Positions 56,829 through 64,000 of a DNA stretch of 64,000 bases are shown here, one piece after another. This DNA is from Nematocida parisii ERTm1 (lineage: Eukaryota > Microsporidia). The notes below the pieces were generated by a model, which was not told where the DNA came from, made no database searches, and saw only the letters and a program-made list of their open reading frames with translations. The position numbers were made by a program, and so were the translations under genes. The stretch is taken from NCBI RefSeq assembly GCF_000250985.1, contig NW_013524646.1, positions 345,913 to 409,912 on the forward strand. Reading direction: 5' to 3'. Positions within the stretch are counted from its first letter, which is position 1. Each line of letters opens with the position of its first letter.

Positions 56829-58894
56829 ATGGAATATAAATCATTCGGTAGTACTATAAGGAATGCGTTACTTAAATATGCTATTATGCATAATATAAGT
56901 ATATGGGACTATTCCATATGGAATACTCTCCTAATGACTGCTTTATCCTCTATTAGAATGATTATTTTTATTATTTTTACTGTTTTTATTACATTATCTT
57001 CAATTTTTTATATTATTATTAAAAAAAGAAGATTTACTCAGAAAGATACTTTATGTATATTTATATTTATGGTTATATCCATATTCTTATTAGATACAGT
57101 AGAAAATATGAGAAAAATAGAAATATATTTAGATAATTCATATCCAAATATAGAAATAACCATACCGTATTCGTACTATTTAATTAATAATCCGTTAGAA
57201 AATGAAAATATTTGCAAATTCAACAGGAAATTAGAGAAATCAGAAGATGATTTAAAGTATGGTGAGAAAGTATCCGGTACGTATATAAAGTTATTACAAC
57301 AGAATATTAATAACAAGCATAACAAGATAATCAGTAATAGACTAATTAATGGTAATACAACAGGATATAATAATAATAGACTAAATACAACAGGATATAA
57401 TAATAATAGACTAATTAATGGTAATACAGTAGGTAATAGACTAATTAATGGTAATACAACAGAGTACTGTATATATAATAATAATAATAAGTGTAATAAC
57501 TGTATATTATTAAAGGATGAGGAATTTAAAGAAGTAAAAAGTAACTTACAGTATATTAATAGTATAAATAAGGAATATTCAGATATAGAAAGACAATTAG
57601 ATAGGAGTAAAATAGAATATAAGGTAAAAACAGTTGAATTAATGAAAAATTTTAAAGAATTTAACAAATTAACGTATTTCATTAGGGAAGAGCTTGAAAC
57701 CATTGGGGTTAATTTTAATTCTATAGAAGACTCTATTATTTCATTAATAGATAAGTATGATAAAGTATTTTCAGGGGATATTTCAAATATAACAAGAATT
57801 AAAATATTTGAAGATTCTGTTTGTGTGAGTATAAAAAATAACGAAAAAAAACCGTTTTATAAAAATTTTTATAAAAAAAGAATTTACCAACAGTGAAAAA
57901 AACCAGTATAATTACTGTTGAAGAGAAGAAGACTTATAAACCATCTTTAATGACCCTGAAGAGTAATATTGTACAAGAAGATTTAAGTGATGAAATTACG
58001 AATAATATCCATGATATGGTAAAAAGTAATATAAAAATACCAACAGATTTTTTAATTAATGAAAATTTTGAAAAATCAAAAATTTCCAATAGTCCATTCT
58101 TTACATCTGTGACGTATACATTAATTATAACGGAAATTCTGATTTTTATACAAGTATTATTAGTAATGGGTACAATCCTAGCAATTGTATTCGATAAAAA
58201 ATGGATATACCTGGGGTTATACTGTACAATGTGTGGATCATTAGTGCTTAGCTTGATTTTAGGGTTTGTGGCACTTACAAATTCCGTTATTTTTTCATTT
58301 TTATGTGAAAATGGGTTAAAGTGCGACTTACACCAACCAATTCATACGGCAGTAACCCCAATCAGTAATTTATTGGATACGCCAGATATGATACTGCGTG
58401 AGTCCATTAATAGGTCTACTATTAGGTTACAGAAACAGATTAATACGGTTATAAGTACAAATACAACAGAAGATATAGAAAATATTTTAAATCAAATCGA
58501 TAGATTATTTCAGATAAAACCTGATTTTAAAAATTTTATTAGTAATAATCCTAACGGAAATTTAGTAAATGAAGATTCTGTATATAATACAGCAAGTAAA
58601 ATCAAAAGTACGTTAAATTCCATAAAATCACAGGATAAGAAGGTGAGAGAGAATAATTGGACGGATGTATTTAAGAAATTATCAGAGATAAATGTATTAC
58701 TAACTGATACAGCACCGAATATTAACAAGAGAAGGCGGGAGAGGTTATCTGAGCTATCTACTGGTCATTCAACTGAAGTATCTTCATGTACAAGCAAGGA
58801 GAAAGCTATTTGTGATTTAAAGAAGAGGTTTGATTCATTATTTATTGGGTTATTCTTCTTTTCTGTTGTTTTATCGGTTCTTATAGCTATATAA
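56829..58894 (+). CDS. five-span membrane protein with prominin-like topology, frameshifted
   Basis: Frames 56829-57896 and 57875-58894 join into one protein of about 688 residues if a single base is added to the run of seven A at 57873-57879. The topology is distinctive. Two close membrane spans (residues ~38-62 and 78-95) are joined by a basic KKRRFTQKD loop. A large loop of about 320 residues follows, then two close spans (ITEILIFIQVLLVMGTILAI, then a second after DKKW), a second large loop of about 180 residues and one final span at the C-terminus. This 2-2-1 order with two large loops is that of prominins and fungal Prm1-type proteins. I see no sequence signature to prove kinship. The first loop has a small tandem repeat (NRLINGNTTGYNN). 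Confidence 0.55.
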
Positions 58895-59508
58895 TTAAAA
58901 ATAACAACAAAATACCTGAAATAACGGATTTATTAATAAAAAATTATAACAAACTAGTATAAATTAATATAAATTAATATATAATGTATAATAAGTCGTA
59001 GAATATAATAGTAATAGTGTAATAAGTAATATATAATGTGTATAGTGTATTAAGTAATAGAATAATAAGTAGTAGAATATAATGGTAGTAGTATAATAAG
59101 TAATATATAATGTGTATAGTGTATTAAGTAATATATAGTAGTAGTATAGTAATAAGTTATGTCTATTTATTATATATTATATATTGTGCATAGTGTAATA
59201 TGTAATGTGTTATTAATGTAGATACTATTGATATAATATGTTGGTAATAGAGTAATAAGTAATAGAATATAGTGTATACTGTGTAATAAGTAATAGAATA
59301 TATTGTATACTGTGTAATAAGTAATATATAATATATATAGTGTAATAAGTTGTGCACTATTGTATAATAAGTAATAGAATATATTGTGTATAGTGTAATA
59401 AGTAATAGAATAATGTAATACTATTATTTATTATACAATGTGTACATTTTATTGTGTTTCTCTGGTAAACAGTTGAATATAATAAAAATTTTCAGTTCAT
59501 ACAAAAAA
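58895..59508. repeat. AT-rich tract of TAGTGTAATAAGTAAT repeats
   Basis: A unit of about 60 bases (GTATAATAAGTAATATATAATGTG, then TATAGTGTATTAAGTAAT) is repeated several times from about 58985 to 59340, followed by shorter versions to 59410. The last 90 bases are probably the KRI1 leader. No gene is seen. Confidence 0.75.
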
Positions 59509-60867
59509 ATGGAAAACAGCGAAAACCCATTTAACATAGACCCAAAACAGCAAAAGAAGTACGAAGCAAAAAAACGAGCAGAGGAAATAAAGGAACTAGA
59601 AGCAAAATATGAAGAAGACCTTGCCTCATACACAGAAACAGAAGAGGAAGTAGAATATGAAGAAAGCCAAGAAGAGAACATTGCAATACAAGAAATCATA
59701 GAGAAGATAAAAAAGAAAGATCCAGAGATTTATGATGGGAATAAAAAGATATTTGAAGAGATAAAACAAGCACATAAGAAGGAGACAACAGAGAAACCAG
59801 CAGATAAACAAAAGGAGTCATCATATAGATTAAAGGACTACTACAGAGAGAAAACATTGGATATAATGAATAAGACACCAGAAGAAACAACAGAAGAACT
59901 CTTCCCAACAAAAGAAGAAGACTCATGTTCTGAAGATGCCTCAGAAGAGAATCAAGTAAGAGACAGAAAACAAGAAAGAATAAAGAGAAAAACAGAATAT
60001 AATGAAGAACAAAAAGAGAACATAAAAGCATTTATATCTGTAATGGAAGAGATAAACACAACAGATGAACTATTCCAGAAAAAACCAGAAGAAGCAGTGA
60101 AAGAAGAAGACCCAGAAAACTTTCTGACAGAATATGTTTTAAAAGGGGGCTGGCAGAAAGAGAATGAAACGAACAAAGAAGAAGAATTATTATTCCTAGA
60201 AGAAGACAGTGAAGAATTAGAATTAATTGAAGAGTTTGATAAAGAAACCATTCCAACAACACAAGGAAAATTCGCAACTGTTAAGAAACCTGTTCAAAAA
60301 AGGAAAAGAAAGGAATTAAAGAAGAAACTTAGAAACAGAGAAGACGAAAAAATAAAACAAGAAGAAATAAAAAGATTGAAGAATCTTAAAAAACAGCAAT
60401 TCATGGACAGAATTTCTATTTTAAGAAGTGTCTCTGGGCTAAGTAAAAGACAATTATCAAAAATTAAATTAGATGAAGTTTATGACAGAAAGGAGTTTGA
60501 TAAAACCTTAGAAGGTCTTTTTGGTGAAGAATACTTTAATAAAGAAGAAGAAGAAAGACCAAAAATCAAAGGATATGAAACAGAAGCACAGGAGCTCAAA
60601 CAATTAGAAGAATTAGCAGAGAATGCAGAATTACAACAAGATAGAACATCAGTAAGTGAAATTAAAAAGATCCTATCAGAAATAAGAGAAATAGGGAAAG
60701 AATATGCAACATTAAAGAAACAAGGAGACTTTGAATATGTAGAAATGCCAGCAGTTAATATTGGATTATCTACTAGAGAAATTTTATTAGCAGATGATAA
60801 ATTCCTTAAAATGCATTATTCAATAAAGAACTATGCGCCATTTAAAAACGATTATAAAAGAAAATAA
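59509..60867 (+). CDS. KRI1: ribosome biogenesis protein KRI1
   Basis: This 452-residue, very charged protein matches KRI1, a nucleolar factor needed for 40S subunit production. The family parts are visible in order. NFLTEYVLKGGWQKEN (the F..YV...GW block) comes first, then a basic coiled segment with EEIKRLKNLKKQQFMDRI. KIKLDEVYDRKEFDKTL and LFGEEYF follow. The C-terminal domain has MPAVNIGLSTREILLADDKF, then KNYAPF. The frame runs 23 codons further upstream but with a different composition. MENSENPF at 59509 is the likely start. Confidence 0.88.
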   Translation: MENSENPFNIDPKQQKKYEAKKRAEEIKELEAKYEEDLASYTETEEEVEYEESQEENIAIQEIIEKIKKKDPEIYDGNKKIFEEIKQAHKKETTEKPADKQKESSYRLKDYYREKTLDIMNKTPEETTEELFPTKEEDSCSEDASEENQVRDRKQERIKRKTEYNEEQKENIKAFISVMEEINTTDELFQKKPEEAVKEEDPENFLTEYVLKGGWQKENETNKEEELLFLEEDSEELELIEEFDKETIPTTQGKFATVKKPVQKRKRKELKKKLRNREDEKIKQEEIKRLKNLKKQQFMDRISILRSVSGLSKRQLSKIKLDEVYDRKEFDKTLEGLFGEEYFNKEEEERPKIKGYETEAQELKQLEELAENAELQQDRTSVSEIKKILSEIREIGKEYATLKKQGDFEYVEMPAVNIGLSTREILLADDKFLKMHYSIKNYAPFKNDYKRK

Positions 60868-61384
60868 AAATATAATATATAATTAACCAACAGTCAATGA
60901 AAATCAATTATTACAGCCATTATATAATAAACTAGTGATAAATAGTAAAGAATATATAATTAGTTATATAACACCAATAAAATACTTAATTAGAACTATT
61001 TTATATGCATTATGGCAGTCAAATTATTAGAAAAAGTCATTAAGACATTTTATTATTGGAATTTGAATACGTATGTACTGTATAATGAAGTTAATTTATG
61101 CTTACGTGGTGTGTCAGCAAGCAATTCTGACTTAATTTATACTGTCATGTATATATGTAAACATTCAAATAACTCACGTACTATTATACTAAGTCTAGTA
61201 TAATAAGAATTATATATTAGTTATTGAATTAATACGAATGTACTTATATAGATGCATTAGACTTAATTATATGATAGTTTAAATTAGAAAATAGAATGTT
61301 TTAATGTATGTATGCTCTTAAGGAGACAAATTAAATTATTTAATGGTATAAGAACAAGAATTAAATAAACATTAAAGCACCTTA
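60868..61384 (+). other. intergenic region with one doubtful small frame
   Basis: A 63-codon frame (61012-61203) starts with an ATG and has a mixed composition, but its product is unrecognised and its support is weak. The rest is AT-rich without strong repeats. Confidence 0.4.
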
Positions 61385-62119
61385 ATGAGTTTTTCTAATA
61401 ATTCAACTAATATAGACAGGAAGGAGTTTGCTGCAGAGCAAGAACTTCAAGAAATCTTAAGCAGTTCTAAGTGTAAAACTAAGCCACTCAAACACGCTTC
61501 AACAGAAGAAGAGAGACCAGCCCGAAATGAGAAATCTAATCCTCAAATAGTGAATAGCTCCCTCGATGTAAAAATACAGCAAGAAATAGTTAATTGTATA
61601 TGTGATACAATAACCATTGACCTGGAGCCGGGTATTGTATTACAACAACTAAAAGAAATCTGGGAACTATATGATACATATAATGAGTTGACCACATCCA
61701 GAAGGGTGCGGCTATTCACTATTGGAATTAACATAAAATCCAACCCAAACTGGAATATTGTTAAGGGACACCTCAAAAAATTCGCGGAACAATTAAAAAC
61801 CGAAGAATCATTAGGGACAAAGAAAACATGGGAAGATATTGAACCCGAGTTGAAAATATTGCTCAGACAATATGCAAATGCGAAGCTGTTCACTCCCCGA
61901 ACCCACAAAGCTATAATGAATGATAATCCATGGAGTCTTTGGATAAAAGACACATTCATTGCTATTTTTTTAGGGAAATATTCAGTAGAAAATCTCCGAC
62001 ATGAAATAAAGAATGCACCAAGAAAGTATCCATTAAGATGGCAAAATATAAATTGGGAAGCCTCAGAGAAAGATATCTATAATCAATTATTAGCTAATTG
62101 TCCTAAAAATACACGATAA
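61385..62119 (+). CDS. hypothetical helical protein
   Basis: This 244-residue protein has a polar, probably disordered first 60 residues. An all-helical part with several tryptophans (LKEIWELYDTY, NPNWNIVKGHLKKF, NPWSLWIKDTFIAIFLGKY, LRWQNINWEASEKDIY) and a basic end follow. I do not recognise it. Its base composition is less A/T-rich than the surroundings. The helical, Trp-containing shape is faintly like retroelement capsid (Gag) domains, but no zinc knuckle or polymerase follows, so this is not a claim. It has no signal peptide or membrane span. Confidence 0.65.
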   Translation: MSFSNNSTNIDRKEFAAEQELQEILSSSKCKTKPLKHASTEEERPARNEKSNPQIVNSSLDVKIQQEIVNCICDTITIDLEPGIVLQQLKEIWELYDTYNELTTSRRVRLFTIGINIKSNPNWNIVKGHLKKFAEQLKTEESLGTKKTWEDIEPELKILLRQYANAKLFTPRTHKAIMNDNPWSLWIKDTFIAIFLGKYSVENLRHEIKNAPRKYPLRWQNINWEASEKDIYNQLLANCPKNTR

Positions 62120-62129
62120 TAAAAAGCCA

Positions 62130-62324
62130 ATGGCTATGAATTCTAGCTAGAGGCCAAAGCCTAAATCCAAGAAAGGTCTGCATAAAAAGCTCGCACAAAT
62201 TGTAATTCTTGTTATACTAGGATTAGCATACAATATCTGCCATTCAAAAGGAATAAAGAATATAATTATGCCATATTCTATACTAAAAATAAAATATTAT
62301 TTATACCTTACAAGAGCTACTTAA
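62130..62324 (+). pseudogene. possible small membrane protein gene with an in-frame TAG
   Basis: From an ATG at 62130 the frame meets TAG at 62148. It then stays open for 57 codons with a coherent basic segment (RPKPKSKKGLHKKLA), a membrane span (QIVILVILGLAYNIC) and a short tail. Without the TAG it would be a 64-residue single-span protein. No alternative ATG precedes the basic part, so it is either broken or not a gene. It starts 11 bases after the stop of the gene at 61385. Confidence 0.3.
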
Positions 62325-63228
62325 ACTAACTTATTTTTAAATCCAATAAAAACATAATTATATATTTACTGGCTTAATAGTCCTATTCTTTACTATTCTT
62401 AAGTATTCATAGAGTCTTATTATACTTTCAAGTATTAAAATATATAGTAATTTATTGATTAAAGTATAATTAGAACATAGCCAGATGTTCTAATTGTGAT
62501 AAGCACACCCCTTTTATATTTTATATGCCATTCCGTATGCACTTAGAGTGGGTGTAATAAGTTAGTGCTATTGAATTCTGGGTTATACGCTATGAACAGT
62601 GTATATCGTACTATAACAGTGTTTATGATAAATGTGTGTTGTATATATTTATATATGCATAGACATAGTAATACTCTATTTTATACTTCTATTATATTTC
62701 CTAAATATATCCTGGAATATAGTATTATACGTATATAAATATACGAACCAATGGTATTTACAATACGTACTTAAGGATAAATATAAAATAAACACTTTAT
62801 ATTTAAAAAAATAAAATACAGAATGGGATGTACATAAGTATATAAAACACAATATATAGACATTCAGGTAGTGTTGGCTTATTCATACGGTGTGTTAGTT
62901 CATAAGATATACTAGACGGAATTATACCATATTTGCATTAGTATACGGGAAGTATGGGGCTATATTATGCTGTGAGCATTCTATGTTATTCTTTATATAC
63001 ACTATGTAGTATACTGTGCATATACATAGATATACTGTGTTATACTGGAAATATATCTAAGATTATCTAGACTTCTGTAATAAGATACTATCAGATCGCA
63101 GTGAATGTTTATTGGTCTTCTAATAAAAAGAGTGCAAGTGAATGGGTGGGCCTTTATCATTTTATAATTGGTCCTTGAATTAGTCTATAGAAAGGGGATA
63201 TTTGAAACGAATTCATACATTCAAAAGA
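62325..63228. other. long AT-rich intergenic region
   Basis: No gene is supported. A 60-codon hydrophobic frame (62632-62814) is rich in codons expected by composition alone and has no recognisable product. The last 100 bases should hold the promoter of the RING protein gene. Confidence 0.4.
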
Positions 63229-64000
63229 ATGCAAGGCCCTATGACAGAAAATAATAATGTGCCGCCTAGAGTACTTGTCATTGACAGTCCATTGGCAACG
63301 CCTGACTTTAGAGCGTACAGAATACGGCAATTAATTGACGGGGTGACACAGACATCCTTTGTTAGAGTTCTTTCTATCCTATCGATAGCATTTAAAATAC
63401 TGCAAATAGGAATAAATGCAGCAGTACTTATTATTACACGAAATACAGAGACACAAACACCTTTTAAGCTATTTATTGTTGTATACACTGCATTAGTAGC
63501 CGCACACACAGTGTCATTTGCAATAAGACACTGGGGGTATATTTTCAACCAAGAACCTTTGGAATTCACACAAAGTGCAGAATCCACTCTGTTTAACAAC
63601 CTATTAGATATTTTAACACTTTTCCTGTACTTTATTGGGTTTAAGTGGTTGCAGCAGTACCATTCTTCAAAAGATGAAATTCCTATTCTGTACAACCTCA
63701 CTAGAATCTGGGTGTTCTACGGTATTGCTATTGTATTAGCACCAATATTCTCAGTTATTCTGATTCTTTTACTGCTGAATTATGTCCGGCCAACACTTCC
63801 CGTGATTGAGTACACACTCGGAGGAAAGATAAAAGAAGAAGATGCACAGTGTACAATATGTTTAGCACCATACGCCGAAAAAGAACAAATTAGAAAATTG
63901 CCGTGTAAGCACCATTTCCACATGACATGTATTGATGAATGGTTTGGAATAGATGATGTCTGCCCTCTCTGTAAGAGGCCAATCAACCCTCTATATGATA
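63229..64000 (+). CDS. multi-span membrane RING-H2 ubiquitin ligase (3' end outside window)
   Basis: From the ATG at 63229 the frame is open to the window end, giving 257 residues so far. A polar N-terminus is followed by about four membrane spans (for example LQIGINAAVLIITR, LFIVVYTALVAAHTVSF, LLDILTLFLYFIGF and IAIVLAPIFSVILILLLLNY). A RING-H2 finger comes next: CTIC, CKHHFHMTC and CPLC give the C3-H2-C3 ligand order. The layout is that of membrane-bound E3 ligases that ubiquitinate membrane or ER-associated substrates. A second in-frame ATG lies at codon 5. The stop lies beyond the window; the finger is already complete, so little may be missing. Minus-strand frames across it are shadows. 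Confidence 0.8.
   Translation, partial: MQGPMTENNNVPPRVLVIDSPLATPDFRAYRIRQLIDGVTQTSFVRVLSILSIAFKILQIGINAAVLIITRNTETQTPFKLFIVVYTALVAAHTVSFAIRHWGYIFNQEPLEFTQSAESTLFNNLLDILTLFLYFIGFKWLQQYHSSKDEIPILYNLTRIWVFYGIAIVLAPIFSVILILLLLNYVRPTLPVIEYTLGGKIKEEDAQCTICLAPYAEKEQIRKLPCKHHFHMTCIDEWFGIDDVCPLCKRPINPLYD

Noticed and set aside
59163-59357. 64-codon minus-strand frame rich in Tyr/Ile/Thr
   Set aside because: It is translated tandem repeat sequence without a recognisable product.
61385-62119. Retroelement Gag gene
   Set aside because: The helical, Trp-rich shape alone is not enough; no zinc knuckle, protease or polymerase sequence follows.
63213-63986. Minus-strand frames across the right edge
   Set aside because: The plus-strand frame encodes membrane spans and a complete RING-H2 finger, so the minus-strand frames are shadows.

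Overview
The window looks like a piece of a microsporidian nuclear genome. Its proteins are eukaryotic core proteins in shortened form, such as a 379-residue ORC1, a TFIIS without its N-terminal domain and a 114-residue SPT4. Genes are packed closely on both strands, with no intron I can support, alongside a paralogous family of large proteins with N-terminal signal peptides. That family recalls the secreted large gene families described in the nematode-infecting genus Nematocida. The genus is an inference and was not tested by a search. I see no rRNA, tRNA or CRISPR array.

Layout. From 0.4 to 4.6 kb are three membrane-anchored low-complexity proteins; one carries a tail with PSAP, PPxY (twice) and YPxL late-domain motifs. 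From 5 to 28.4 kb is a gene-dense housekeeping block: SPT4, a piggyBac-derived remnant, an Snf2/Sth1 remodeller, CK2 alpha, TFIIS, ribosomal eL27 (frameshifted), a PP2A B56 subunit, ORC1, RPN1, RBX1, a Ubc7/Cdc34-type E2, ribosomal uS17, a BRWD/PHIP-like WD40-bromodomain protein, DFRP1/Tma46, a TIP/Linkin-like FG-GAP protein, RFA1 and a CAP-Gly protein.

From 28.9 to 52.5 kb the sequence becomes visibly richer in A+T and repeats. It holds an Asn-rich repeat membrane protein, a repeat-built frameshifted gene, four members of the secreted family (one frameshifted, two forming an inverted duplication), a DNA polymerase delta small-subunit candidate, a decayed multi-membrane pseudogene and a GC-rich solo-LTR-like island. 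From 52.8 to 64 kb core genes reappear between repeat tracts: an Sm-like protein, histone H3, a Rab GTPase, a frameshifted five-membrane-span protein with prominin-like topology, KRI1, a hypothetical protein and a membrane RING-H2 ligase cut by the window end.

How the genes work together. Several form functional groups: transcription elongation and chromatin (SPT4, TFIIS, Snf2, BRWD/PHIP, H3), ubiquitin-proteasome (RBX1, E2, RPN1, RING-H2), replication (ORC1, RFA1, POLD2-like) and ribosome biogenesis or translation (eL27, uS17, DFRP1, KRI1). Three themes deserve attention: a short AT-rich dispersed repeat that also lies inside coding sequence, single-base frameshifts at homopolymer runs in several genes, and the late-domain protein.
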